From NCBI GenBank assembly GCA_964586155.1, contig CAZPHC010000013.1, positions 95,039 through 159,038 of the forward strand: a stretch of 64,000 nucleotides of DNA. Direction: 5' to 3'. The stretch is from SXNM01 sp964586155. GTDB lineage: Bacteria; Myxococcota_A; UBA9042. Below are positions 1 through 8,915 of this stretch, piece by piece. The position numbers were made by a program, and so were the translations under genes. The notes under the pieces were generated by a model that saw nothing but the letters and a program-made list of their open reading frames with translations, ran no database searches and was not told where the DNA came from. How positions within the stretch are numbered: the stretch's first letter is position 1; each line of letters starts with the position of its first letter.

Positions 1-80
1 GTGCGTCTGCTGAGAGGAGCGGGTTCCCGGCCATGTGCCGCCGACGCCAGACGCGCGGCCCCTCCGAAGGGAGACAGACG

Positions 81-851
81 ATGAGCCAGCACTTCTCGCC
101 CAGCCGACGCCGCCAGCGCGCCACGATCGCCGTGGCCGTCCTCGCGGCGCTGGCGACGATCGCCGGTCCAGGCGCCGCGATCGCCAAGCCCAAGGCCAAG
201 GCGCCCGCCAAGGCGTCGGCCAAGGCGTCGGCCAAGGCCGAGACGCCGGCCGCCACGACCGCGCCCGCCGCCAAGCCGCAGCCGGGTTCGGCCGCCGCCG
301 AGGCTGCCCCGGCCGCGCCGCCCGCGCCGCCCGCCGAAGCCCCCACGGCCATGATCGAGGCCTTGTCCAAGCGTCTCGACGCCGAGGCCCGGGCGGCGAA
401 GAGCGTGGACGCTCTGCGCGACACGATCGCGGTCGAGCTGCGCCGCCTGGTCGACTACGATCAGATGGCGGCCCTGGCCGTGCCCTCGGCGACCTGGACG
501 GCGCGCAGCGACGCCGACCGGGCCCTGTTCATCGAGCTGCTCGGCAAGATGTTCGAGCGCAGCTACGTCAAGCGCTTCAAGCCGGGCCGGACCGTCGCCG
601 TCGTGGTCGAACCGAAGGTGCGCCACGGCAAGGAGGGCCGCGTCCAGGTCAAGACGAAGGTGACGGTCGACAAGACGGTCGCGGAAGTGGCCTACTCGAT
701 GCGGCCCGTGAACGGCCAGTGGAAGATCTACGACGTCATCGTGGATGACACCTCGCAGCTCTCGACCTGGCGCAAGTCCTTCACCAAGATCTTGGAGAAG
801 GAAGGCTGGGACGGCCTGATCAAGCGGATGCGCAAGGGTAGCGACGAGTGA
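81..851 (+). CDS. mlaC: MlaC-family periplasmic phospholipid carrier (ABC toluene-tolerance Ttg2-type auxiliary protein)
   Basis: A 256-residue secreted protein. Residues 1-35 form an Arg-rich n-region, a hydrophobic core and an A-x-A-like end, as in a Sec signal peptide. A Lys/Ala/Pro linker with repeated KASA units follows to about residue 85. The remaining 160 residues look like the Ttg2/MlaC domain: an N-terminal helix, VDYDQMA, then FIELLGKMFERSY, a beta section ending WKIYDVIVDD and a terminal amphipathic helix. In the family this protein shuttles phospholipid between outer-membrane MlaA and the inner-membrane MlaFEDB transporter. No mlaE, F or D gene is in the window, so they would lie upstream or elsewhere. 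The start at 81 is chosen because AAGGGAG lies 8-14 bases before it; an earlier in-frame ATG at 33 lacks such a site. The stop overlaps the next start by four bases. Confidence 0.8.
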   Translation: MSQHFSPSRRRQRATIAVAVLAALATIAGPGAAIAKPKAKAPAKASAKASAKAETPAATTAPAAKPQPGSAAAEAAPAAPPAPPAEAPTAMIEALSKRLDAEARAAKSVDALRDTIAVELRRLVDYDQMAALAVPSATWTARSDADRALFIELLGKMFERSYVKRFKPGRTVAVVVEPKVRHGKEGRVQVKTKVTVDKTVAEVAYSMRPVNGQWKIYDVIVDDTSQLSTWRKSFTKILEKEGWDGLIKRMRKGSDE

Positions 852-1831
852 GACGCGGCAACCAGCTCGGGCTCGGCCATCCGACGACGGCGTCGCAGCA
901 GGCGACCCAGGGGGGGCGTGCGCGCCGGTCGCTGGCCGTCGCCGTCGCCTGCGCGTGGCTCGTGCTCGGCACGTCGGGCGTGGCGCTCGCCTGGGGGGGC
1001 ACGGACTCGGCCTCTGCGCCTCCCGCGCTGCGCGGCATGGGCGGTGCCGGCATCGCCGGCGCGCTCGGCACCGGCGCGCTCTTCACCAACCCAGCGGCGA
1101 TGGCGGCCCAGCCGGGTCAGAACATCGAGATCGGCTTCTCGCACGATCGGCGCCCCGGGCGCACAGGCTTCTGGGCCGGCTCGGTGGACGGCAACCGCGG
1201 TGGCATCGCCGGAGGTACGGTCTACAGCTACGAGACGGGCAAGCTCGGCGATGGTCGCACCCGCGTCGGCACCGATTGGCGCTCCGGCATCGCGCTCGGC
1301 GGAGCGTCGGATTCGGCGTCCGTCGTGCTCGGCGGGACCCTGCGCCGCCTGTCGATGGACGTCGGTGCGGGCGCTGGCGAATCCAAGGAGTCCTACGCCG
1401 GCTGGACCGGTGACGTCGGCCTGCTCGTCGGCGTCGGCCAGAACCTGCGCCTGGGTGCCGTCTGGCGTGACGTCGTCGACGTCGGCAGCTCGGCGGCGGC
1501 GCGGCAGGAGACGCGCAGCCGGGTCGGCGGTGGCCTCTCGGTCAACGTCGGGCCGGTGCTGGTCGCCGGCGACGCGATCTGGCCGCTCGACGGCGGCGAG
1601 CCTGCGTGGCACGCCGGCGCGGCCGCGACGATCGCCAGCGTCGTACAGCTGCGCGGCGGCTGGCGGATGGATCCGAGCGCCACGGCCCGGCACCTGATCG
1701 CCGCCGGCCTGGCGCTGCGCATCGACAGCTACGGGCTCGACGTCGGCTTCGACATCGATCCGCAGCTGCCCGAGCGCTTCCGCGTCGCGGTCTCGCTGGT
1801 CTTCGGCATCCCGTACGTCATCGGCAACTGA
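848..1831 (+). CDS. Secreted outer-membrane beta-barrel protein (PorV/FadL-like)
   Basis: A 327-residue protein starting at a GTG that overlaps the MlaC-type gene stop (GTGA), which suggests translational coupling. A signal-like hydrophobic segment spans residues 23-50 and ends ALAWG. Next comes a Gly-rich block, LRGMGGAGIAGALGTGALFTNPAAMA, resembling the N-terminus of PorV/FadL-type barrels, where the asymmetric NPA element sits just inside the barrel. The rest is alternating hydrophobic/polar strands joined by Gly/Asp turns. The C-terminus FGIPYVIGN does not end in the classic aromatic residue. Coupling to an MlaC-like gene suggests a role in outer-membrane lipid or hydrophobic-compound traffic (inference). 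The start is less certain because the signal core begins 20 residues in. Confidence 0.6.
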   Translation: MRRGNQLGLGHPTTASQQATQGGRARRSLAVAVACAWLVLGTSGVALAWGGTDSASAPPALRGMGGAGIAGALGTGALFTNPAAMAAQPGQNIEIGFSHDRRPGRTGFWAGSVDGNRGGIAGGTVYSYETGKLGDGRTRVGTDWRSGIALGGASDSASVVLGGTLRRLSMDVGAGAGESKESYAGWTGDVGLLVGVGQNLRLGAVWRDVVDVGSSAAARQETRSRVGGGLSVNVGPVLVAGDAIWPLDGGEPAWHAGAAATIASVVQLRGGWRMDPSATARHLIAAGLALRIDSYGLDVGFDIDPQLPERFRVAVSLVFGIPYVIGN

Positions 1832-1872
1832 CCCGGTTCTTCGACAACTGACCCCGGCATCGGCGACGAATC

Positions 1873-4242
1873 ATGGCCTCGGCACCCGAATCAGGAAGCG
1901 AGCGCGCGACCTTGCCGACCCCGAGCACGGTCGACGCGCTCGATCTCGCACGTTCGCTGCGCGCGGCTCGGCGTGGCGACGAGGCCCAGGCGCTGCTCGA
2001 CGTCGCGCTGGCGCAGCCCGGCCTGCAGCGCCCCGCGACGGTCGACGTCGCCGGACGCGTCGGCTGGTTGCGGCTGGAGCGCGCGTCGCTCGCCCTCGAG
2101 CGCGGCGACCTCGCCGAGGCCGACGCTGACGTCCAGGTTGCGCTCCAGCTCTTCGAACGGGCCCAAGAGCGCGGCGGGGCGGCGACGGCGGCCTTGCTCG
2201 CAGGTGACCTCGCGCGGCTCGCAGGCGCCGGTGCGGCGTCGTCGCGTTGGTGGCAGACGGCGCTGGCCCTGGCCGATTCGGCCGGCAACGGCGCGCTCGC
2301 TGCGCGGGCGTTGACGTCGCTGCTGCTGGGCGGTGCCGCTGCCGACGCCGAGCTGGACCTCGACGACCTGGCCGCGGCCGCCGAGCGAAGGCTGCAGTCG
2401 ACCCTCGGCGACGCCCTGGCCCCGGACGATCCTCGTCGGGCCGACGCCGACGCCCAGCAGCTGGCGGCGGAGCTGACGCTGGCGCTCTGCCGGGTGCGGA
2501 CGTCCGTGCGTCGTGGCGACCTGGCCGAGGCCCGCCTGGCGCTGCCGACGCTGCTCGAGCGCGCCGCCGAGCTGGCCGAGCCCGGGCTGGTCATCGAGGC
2601 GTTGCGGCTCGACGCCGACCTCGCGCGCCGCGCCGGCGATGCGGCCGCGGCGGTGGTCGGCCTGCAGCGCGCCGAGGCCCTGGCCGAGCGCCACGATCGC
2701 GTGCTCGCGCTCTGGGCCGTGCGCGTTGAGCGCACCCTGGCGCTGATCGACGACGAGCGCTGGGCCGAGGCGTTCGAGCTCGCCGCAGCCGAACCTCCCG
2801 CAGCCATCGCGGCCCTGCCGGCCCTGCACGCGGCCAGGCTCGAGGCCTACGCCGCGCTCTCGCTGCGCGCCGACCAGGTCGCGGCCGCGCGCCACGCCCT
2901 GGCGCAGGCCTTGGCCCTGCGGACCGAGGCCGGCGACGCCGAAGCGCTGGCCCGCTGCCGGGTGCTGGCCGCACAGGCGGCCCTGGCCGCGGGCGAACTC
3001 GACGCCGCGTTGGCCGAGGGCGACGCACTCGCCGCCGACGTCGCGGCACCCTTGGATGCACGGATGTCGGGCGCGCTCGCGGCTGACGCTGCCCTGGCTC
3101 GCTCTGGCGAGGTGGCGCGGGGCGCGTCGTCGCGCCTCGCCCGCCTGGATGCGCTGACGGCGCTCGTCGAGCGGGCACCGTTGGCCAGCGCCGTGGCCTG
3201 GCACGTCGCGCGCTGCGAGGCGGCGCTGCATGCGGCCGACGTCGGAACCGCCCTCAACGCGGCGCGCGCGGCCCAGACCCTGGCCCAGCGCGCGCCGATG
3301 CTGCGGCTGCGGGCGCGGGCGGCCGCGGCCGTGGTCGCGGCCCTCGGTGCTGGGGACACGCCGGCGATGGCCGTGGCCGAGGCCTCGCCCGCGCTGCGCC
3401 TCGCCCAGGAGTCCGGCGATGACCGCGCCCGGGCGCAGGTCCTGCTCGGGCTCGCCCACGCGCTCAGCCGGCAGGGTCGGCTCGACGATGCGGCGCTCGC
3501 GTTCTCGCACGCGGCGGACGCAGCCCGGGGCCCGGCGTTGGCCGCCCTGGCCGCGGACGCCCAGATCGGCCAGGCCCAGCTCGCCAGCCGCGGTGGCGTC
3601 GCCGCCGACGCCGTGCGCCTCTGGCGGCGCGCCGCCGAGACGGCCCTGCGGGCGACCCAGCCGGCGCTGGCGGGTCACGCACTGCGCGGCCTGGCCCAGA
3701 GCCTCGGCCTCGTCGGCGACGTGGCTGGCCAGCGCGCCGCGCTCGAGCGCGCGATCGCTGCGTCGCCTTCGTCGGCGTCGCTCGCCCGGGTCGATCTGCT
3801 GCGGCTGCGGCTGCAGCAGCACCCCCTCGGTCCGGCCGCGGGCGACGAGGCGGCGCGTGCGGCCCTGCGCGCCCTCGCTGGTGACGCCGCCGCGCTGGCC
3901 GCGTCCGTGACGTCCTCTGAGGGTGCCGCGTCTGCTGCGGCGTCCGGGGCCGTCGCCGTGCGCCTCGAGGCGGGCCTGGTCCAGGCCGAGGCGCTGGCGC
4001 GGGCCGGCGACCTCGCCGCATCGTGGCACGTCGCGCGGCAGCTGGAGCCGTCGGCCCGGGCCGTCGGGGATCGCGCGCTCGGAGCCTGGCTGCTGCTCGC
4101 CGGCCAGCTCGAGATCGCCGTCGGCGACGGCAGCCTGGGCGGCGCGTGGCTCGCCGAGGCGCTGCAGGTCGCCGGCCGCGTCGGCGGGCGCGAGGTCGCC
4201 GCAGTGCGCGCCGTGATCGAGCGCCTGCGGCCCCCGACCTGA
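1873..4242 (+). CDS. Large TPR-type helical repeat protein, cytoplasmic
   Basis: A 789-residue Ala/Leu/Arg-rich protein built from consecutive amphipathic helix pairs. Many 30-40 residue units carry TPR-like patterns, for example LDLARSLRAARRGDEAQALLDVAL, LERASLALERGDLAEAD and VLLGLAHALSRQGRLDDAALAFSHAADAA. There is no signal peptide and no membrane segment, and Cys is scarce, so it is probably a cytoplasmic scaffold or regulator. No catalytic domain is visible at either end. It lies 41 bases after the barrel gene and may be transcribed with it. The only start candidate near the reading-frame opening is the ATG at 1873, whose ribosome-binding site is weak. The opposite strand is also open over most of this length, which is a base-composition effect. 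The partner protein cannot be inferred from sequence. Confidence 0.7.
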   Translation: MASAPESGSERATLPTPSTVDALDLARSLRAARRGDEAQALLDVALAQPGLQRPATVDVAGRVGWLRLERASLALERGDLAEADADVQVALQLFERAQERGGAATAALLAGDLARLAGAGAASSRWWQTALALADSAGNGALAARALTSLLLGGAAADAELDLDDLAAAAERRLQSTLGDALAPDDPRRADADAQQLAAELTLALCRVRTSVRRGDLAEARLALPTLLERAAELAEPGLVIEALRLDADLARRAGDAAAAVVGLQRAEALAERHDRVLALWAVRVERTLALIDDERWAEAFELAAAEPPAAIAALPALHAARLEAYAALSLRADQVAAARHALAQALALRTEAGDAEALARCRVLAAQAALAAGELDAALAEGDALAADVAAPLDARMSGALAADAALARSGEVARGASSRLARLDALTALVERAPLASAVAWHVARCEAALHAADVGTALNAARAAQTLAQRAPMLRLRARAAAAVVAALGAGDTPAMAVAEASPALRLAQESGDDRARAQVLLGLAHALSRQGRLDDAALAFSHAADAARGPALAALAADAQIGQAQLASRGGVAADAVRLWRRAAETALRATQPALAGHALRGLAQSLGLVGDVAGQRAALERAIAASPSSASLARVDLLRLRLQQHPLGPAAGDEAARAALRALAGDAAALAASVTSSEGAASAAASGAVAVRLEAGLVQAEALARAGDLAASWHVARQLEPSARAVGDRALGAWLLLAGQLEIAVGDGSLGGAWLAEALQVAGRVGGREVAAVRAVIERLRPPT

Positions 4243-4348
4243 GCGGGCCGCCCCGGAGGCGACAGTTCTCTGGCGCGGCCTCGGGGCCGGCGTAGACTGC
4301 ATCCTCGTGGAGCAGGGCGCGCTCTGGGGCGCGGCGCAGGGGGCGGGG

Positions 4349-7069
4349 ATGAAGGCGATGCCATTGCGTGGTCGGGGACGTGGGTGCGCGCGGACGCGAG
4401 GGGCGCGGCCATGGCCGCAGCGCCTGTCCGCGGCCGCCTGGACCTTGGTGCTGGGCGCTGCGCTGGTCTTCGGCGGCGGCGGCTGCGGCGAGGTCAAGAT
4501 CGTCGACGCAGACCCGAGTGACCCCCAAGACGTCGCCGGCGCCGACAGCGCCGCGAGCGACGACGACGGCGTCGGCGTCGACAGCATCTCGGGCGACGCG
4601 GTCGGCGACGAGTGCATCACCGACTTCGACTGCGTCGGTGTGGTCAAGGGCACGACGCCGTGCCGCCTGCCGGCGTGTTCCTCCGGCTTCTGCGGCCTGA
4701 AGGACCGGCCCGCGGCCACGCCGTGTCAGACCCCTGGCGACACCGTCGGCGAGTGCGAGGTCTCGGCCTGCGACGGCGCCGGCCAATGCCTGAAGTCGGC
4801 CCAGCCCGACGGCAAAGTCTGCGGTCTCGGCGTCTGCGGCAACAAATGCAGCAAGGGCGCCTGCGTCGCCGCCACGGCCGCCGACTACGACGACGGCAAC
4901 CCGTGCACCAAGGACTTCTGCGACCAGGGCCAGGCCGTGCGCCACGAGCCCATCACCGACCTGACGATCACCTGCGACGACGGCGACGCCTGCACTGGCA
5001 AGGACGCCTGCATCAACGGCACCTGCAGCGGCCAGCCGATCGACTGCGCCGACGCCGTGCCGTGCACCGTCGACACCTGCACCAAGGACAGCGGCTGCAA
5101 GCACACCCCCGACGCCAAGGCCTGCGACGACGGCGACCCCTGCACCACCACCGGCTGCGACGCCGACAAGGGCTGCAACACGACGGGCTTCCAGGCCAAG
5201 GCCAGCTGCGACGACGGCAACGCGTGCACCGAAGCCGACGTCTGTGACGACGCCGGCGGCTGCCAGGGCAAGGCGACGTGCGCCTGCAAGATCGACGCGG
5301 ATTGCGTCAGCGACAACCTCTGCCTCGGCGCGCTCGTCTGCACCGGCGGCGTCTGCCAGACCAAGCCCGACAACGCCGTCAGCTGCGATTCGAGCGCGAA
5401 TACGGCCTGTGCGGTGCAGCAATGCCAGCCGTCGACGGGCAAGTGCATCCCGACCGCAGTCGCCGACGGCCTCGCTTGCGACGACGGCGACGCCTGCACG
5501 ACCGAGTCGAGCTGCAAATCGGGCGTCTGCGCCGGCAGCAAGCCGCCGATCTGCGACGACGACAACGACTGCACCGACGACACCTGCGACAGCAAGAACG
5601 GCTGCAAGCAGACGCCGACCACCAAGCCCTGCGACGACGACAACGCCTGCACCGACAAGGACGCCTGCGCCAACGGCGGATGCAAGGGCGTGGCCAAGTC
5701 CTGCGACGACGGCATCGTCTGCACCCTCGACAGCTGCGACAAGACCACGGGGACCTGCGCCCACGCGCCGCAGAACGCGACCTGTGACGACAAGAACCCC
5801 TGCACGGCCGATAGCTGCCAGGCCGGCAAGGGCTGCGTCAGCGGCGCCGACGACAGCGGCACATGCGACGACGGCGACGCCTGCACCGTTGACGCCTGCA
5901 AGGGTGGCGTCTGCAACGCGACCAACACCTGCCCCTGCAAGCCCGAGACCGCGGCCAAGGACTGCGACGACAAGAACCCGTGCACCGTCGACACCTGCGA
6001 TCTCGCGGCCAAGGCCTGCAAGAACACCGCGTCCGGCGCCGACGGCAAGGCCTGCGACACCGGCGACAAATGCCAGCAGGCCGGCACCGGCTCGTGCAGC
6101 GCCGGCGTCTGCAAGTCCGGCAACAAGCCGGTCGACTGCTCGGCCAAGAACGGGCCCTGCACCACGGGGGCCTGCGTCGCCTCGACCGGTCTGTGCGAAG
6201 CGATCTCCAAGGCCGACGGCATCGCCTGCGACGCCGACGGCACCGCCTGCACCGCCAACGACGCCTGCAAGGGCGGCGTCTGCACCAAGGGCGTGCCGCT
6301 GGTCTGCGACGACAACAACCCGTGCACGGCCGACAGCTGCGACAAGGTCAAGGGCTGCGTCCAGACGGCGATCGCCGACGCGACCGCATGCGAGGACGGC
6401 GACGCCTGCACCAACGGCGACAGCTGCAGCGGCGGCAAGTGCGCTGGCGGCAAGCCCAAGATCTGCGACGACGGCAGCGCCTGCAGCTACGACTACTGCA
6501 AGGGCGGCAACTGCGTGTTCGAGCCCGTCCCCAACTGCTGCGTCAAGCAGATCTACGCGCAGCAGTTCGGCTTCAAGCCGCCGACCGACTGGACCCTCAA
6601 GAGCAGCGACGTCGAGGCGCGTTGGCGCATCCGGGCCGATATCTCGCAGGTCTTCTCGCCGCCCGGCGTGTTGCACTATGGCCGCACCGACCTCAACGGC
6701 TTCGTCACGACCAACGCCACGGGCGGCCTGATCGCCAACAGCGGCGACGCCTACCTGCCGTCGCTCCCGCTGGGCAACTTCAAGAGCGTGACCATGCGCT
6801 TCCGCCTGCTGTGGGACGTCGAGACGCCCGAGCAATACGACGTGCTGAGGCTGGTCGGCAACGACCCCAGCGGCGCCGAGGTCATCTACTGGACGCTGCC
6901 GAAGTTCCAGCTGCCGCAGAACGCCTGGCACCTCGTCACCGTCACGATCCCGGGCGGAAACGACAAACACAACCTGCGCTTCCGCTTCGACACCGTCGAC
7001 GGCGCGGCCAACGAGAAGTGGACCGGCATCTTCATCGACGACATCGTGCTCGAAGCGCCCTGCCAATGA
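4349..7069 (+). CDS. Cys-rich repeat lipoprotein with C-terminal jelly-roll-like domain
   Basis: A 906-residue predicted lipoprotein. The start at 4349 gives an Arg-rich n-region, a hydrophobic core (LVLGAALVFGG) and lipobox-type Cys46; an earlier GTG at 4307 only lengthens the n-region. An acidic Asp/Ser linker runs to about residue 80. Residues 85-730 are at least thirteen imperfect units of about 35-50 residues with the core CDDGDACT-x4-C-x3-GxC. Regular Cys spacing suggests disulfide-linked, possibly Ca-binding modules. From about residue 735 (CCVKQIYAQQFGF) the Cys pattern stops and a beta-rich domain of about 170 residues begins, ending with FIDDIVLEAPCQ, as in lectin/MAM-like jelly rolls. 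It is likely displayed at the cell surface, where adhesion or substrate capture is plausible. Proteins of this style are common in myxobacterial genomes; none is assigned a function here. Confidence 0.75.
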   Translation: MKAMPLRGRGRGCARTRGARPWPQRLSAAAWTLVLGAALVFGGGGCGEVKIVDADPSDPQDVAGADSAASDDDGVGVDSISGDAVGDECITDFDCVGVVKGTTPCRLPACSSGFCGLKDRPAATPCQTPGDTVGECEVSACDGAGQCLKSAQPDGKVCGLGVCGNKCSKGACVAATAADYDDGNPCTKDFCDQGQAVRHEPITDLTITCDDGDACTGKDACINGTCSGQPIDCADAVPCTVDTCTKDSGCKHTPDAKACDDGDPCTTTGCDADKGCNTTGFQAKASCDDGNACTEADVCDDAGGCQGKATCACKIDADCVSDNLCLGALVCTGGVCQTKPDNAVSCDSSANTACAVQQCQPSTGKCIPTAVADGLACDDGDACTTESSCKSGVCAGSKPPICDDDNDCTDDTCDSKNGCKQTPTTKPCDDDNACTDKDACANGGCKGVAKSCDDGIVCTLDSCDKTTGTCAHAPQNATCDDKNPCTADSCQAGKGCVSGADDSGTCDDGDACTVDACKGGVCNATNTCPCKPETAAKDCDDKNPCTVDTCDLAAKACKNTASGADGKACDTGDKCQQAGTGSCSAGVCKSGNKPVDCSAKNGPCTTGACVASTGLCEAISKADGIACDADGTACTANDACKGGVCTKGVPLVCDDNNPCTADSCDKVKGCVQTAIADATACEDGDACTNGDSCSGGKCAGGKPKICDDGSACSYDYCKGGNCVFEPVPNCCVKQIYAQQFGFKPPTDWTLKSSDVEARWRIRADISQVFSPPGVLHYGRTDLNGFVTTNATGGLIANSGDAYLPSLPLGNFKSVTMRFRLLWDVETPEQYDVLRLVGNDPSGAEVIYWTLPKFQLPQNAWHLVTVTIPGGNDKHNLRFRFDTVDGAANEKWTGIFIDDIVLEAPCQ

Positions 7070-7127
7070 CCACGGCGGCGCTGGTCGCGGCAACCCCTCG
7101 ACTCTGCTGCGTCCCACGGGTCTCGGC

Positions 7128-7156
7128 TTGAATCGGCGGGCGGCTACGGCCATCCT
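7128..7156 (+). promoter_or_regulatory. Candidate vegetative promoter of the radical SAM gene
   Basis: TTGAAT at 7128-7133, exactly 17 bases, then CATCCT at 7151-7156. A transcription start near 7163 would leave a leader of about 54 bases before the ATG at 7217. The same layout recurs in several other intergenic regions here, which is the main support. Confidence 0.45.
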
Positions 7157-7216
7157 GCAGCCCGCCACGCTGCCGGCATCTCGCCGTGACACGCCCCGGC
7201 GCGTCGCACGGAGCTG

Positions 7217-8764
7217 ATGGCCGCCTCGACCTCCCCGCAATCGCTGCCCTACAACACGCACCCGCTGATGCGCGACGAAACCGGCACGATCTGGCATCGC
7301 GCCGGCACCGAGCTCGTGCTCTGCTACCCCAACACCTACCGCGTCGCGGGCGCCAGCCTGGGCCTGCAGGTGCTCTACCGCGCGCTCAACGCCCACGCCG
7401 AGGTCTCGTGTCAGCGCGCCGTGCTGCCGGACGACGCGTTTTCGGGCGAGCACGCGCCGCAGATCCGCAGCCTCGAGCACGGCATGTCGCTCGATTCGTT
7501 CGCCGCGGTGCTGGTCTCGATCGCCTACGAGCTCGACGTGCCGCACGTGCCGTTCATGCTGCGCCAGGGCGGCGTGACGCCGCTCTCGGCCGAGCGGGGT
7601 GACGACGAACCGCCGGTGATCGCTGGCGGGCCGCTGACGCAGAGCAACGTGCTGCCGCTCGGGCCCTTCGTCGACGTCGTCATCCTGGGCGAGGCCGAAG
7701 AGGCCCTGCCGGCGCTGGTCGAGGCGCTGATCGACCAGCCGAGCCGTAGCACCTTGATCGATCGCCTGGACGGCCAGCCCGGCGTCTGGATCCCCTCGCG
7801 CCACGGCGACCGCGTGCCGGACGTGCTGGTCGCGCGCGGCCACCACATCCCGGCGCTCGGCCAATGGCGCAGCCCGCACGCCGAGTTCCACGACATGGCG
7901 CTGCTCGAGTCGAGCCGGGGCTGCCCGCGCTACTGCAAGTTCTGCGTCGTGCGCGCGCCGGCGTCGCCGATGCGCAGCCCGGATCTGCAGCGCGTGCTCG
8001 ACGCGCTCGAGCTGCCGCTGTACCGCGACGCGCCGCGCATCGGCCTGGTCGGCGCCGCGGTCAGCGACTGGCCGCCGATCAAGGACGCGATCCGCGCCAT
8101 CGTCGAGCTGGGCAAGGGCGTCGGCGTCAGCAGCCTGCGCGCCGACCGCCTCGACGACGAGTTCGTCGGCCTGCTCGCCGCCGGCGGCTACCGCACGCTG
8201 ACCGTCGCCTCGGACGCCGCCAGCCAACGCCTGCGCGGCAAGATGATGAAGGGCCTGCGCGAGCGGCACTTCCTGCAGGCGGCCGAGCTCGCCCGCAGCC
8301 ACGGCCTGCGCAGCATGAAAATGTACGTCATCATCGGCCTGCCCGACGAGACCGACGCCGACGTCGACGAGTTGATCGACCTGTGCAAGCGGCTGCGGCC
8401 GCTGGTCTCGTTGACGCTGACGCTGTCGCCGTTCGTGCCCAAGCTGCACACGCCGCTGGCCGAGGCGCCGTTCGAGCCGCCGACCAGCCAGCAGCGCAAG
8501 CTCGAGCGCATCCGCAAGGAGCTGAGCAAGGCGCGGATCGAGGTGCGCTTCGACGCGCCACGATGGGCGTGGGTCGAGTACCGCTTGAGCCAGGGCGGCG
8601 CCGAGTCCGGCCTCGCCGCCTGGGCGGCGCTGCAAGCCGGCGGACGCTGGCAGGATTGGCGCAACGCCTTCGCCGAGCTCGACGGCGACGACCCCGAGCA
8701 GGAGCGGGCGGCGGTGCACGCAGCGCAGCGTCACGGCCTCTGGGCCCTGGCTGGGGCGCGCTGA
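7217..8764 (+). CDS. B12-binding-type radical SAM protein (TIGR03960-like)
   Basis: A 515-residue cytoplasmic protein. The N-terminal 200 residues resemble a cobalamin-binding Rossmann region of radical SAM enzymes (LCYPNTYRVAGASLGLQVLY, VLVSIAYELDVPHVPFML, PVIAGGP, DVVILGEAEEALP) but lack the DxHxxG cobalt-ligand motif. The radical SAM cluster motif is RGCPRYCKFCVV with C236, C240 and C243 (CxxxCxxC). The barrel continues through MKMYVIIGLPDETDADVDELI and SLTLTLSPFVPKLHTPLAEAP. The last 60 residues (SQGGAESGLAAWAALQAGGRWQDW) resemble the tail of the TIGR03960 group, usually a longer protein or fused to a DUF2344 partner, so this is a stand-alone version. The substrate is unknown. GGAG lies a few bases before the ATG. 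It sits alone between two secreted lipoproteins, with its own candidate promoter. Confidence 0.8.
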   Translation: MAASTSPQSLPYNTHPLMRDETGTIWHRAGTELVLCYPNTYRVAGASLGLQVLYRALNAHAEVSCQRAVLPDDAFSGEHAPQIRSLEHGMSLDSFAAVLVSIAYELDVPHVPFMLRQGGVTPLSAERGDDEPPVIAGGPLTQSNVLPLGPFVDVVILGEAEEALPALVEALIDQPSRSTLIDRLDGQPGVWIPSRHGDRVPDVLVARGHHIPALGQWRSPHAEFHDMALLESSRGCPRYCKFCVVRAPASPMRSPDLQRVLDALELPLYRDAPRIGLVGAAVSDWPPIKDAIRAIVELGKGVGVSSLRADRLDDEFVGLLAAGGYRTLTVASDAASQRLRGKMMKGLRERHFLQAAELARSHGLRSMKMYVIIGLPDETDADVDELIDLCKRLRPLVSLTLTLSPFVPKLHTPLAEAPFEPPTSQQRKLERIRKELSKARIEVRFDAPRWAWVEYRLSQGGAESGLAAWAALQAGGRWQDWRNAFAELDGDDPEQERAAVHAAQRHGLWALAGAR

Positions 8765-8796
8765 CCGGCCTCGTCGGGCGCCCTGCGCGATAGTGC

Positions 8797-8825
8797 TTGA
8801 CCCGCGCACCCGCAACCCGGATCGT
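8797..8825 (+). promoter_or_regulatory. Candidate vegetative promoter of the Gly-rich lipoprotein gene
   Basis: TTGACC at 8797-8802, 17-base spacer, GATCGT at 8820-8825. The predicted start near 8832 leaves an 84-base leader and excludes the upstream in-frame start at 8793, supporting the ATG at 8916. Confidence 0.45.
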
Positions 8826-8915
8826 ACCGCCCCCACGCGCGCGGCCGAGGCCGCCCGGTGGCGGGAGAGCGCCGACGTGGATTCGACCGCGAACGGCAGA
8901 CCAAGGGGCGGGACG

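Noticed and set aside
1..84. An open frame from the window edge ending in a TGA that overlaps the MlaC-family start
   Set aside because: Codons such as AGA, GGA and CGA and a low GC at third positions are unlike the coding DNA here; more likely non-coding.
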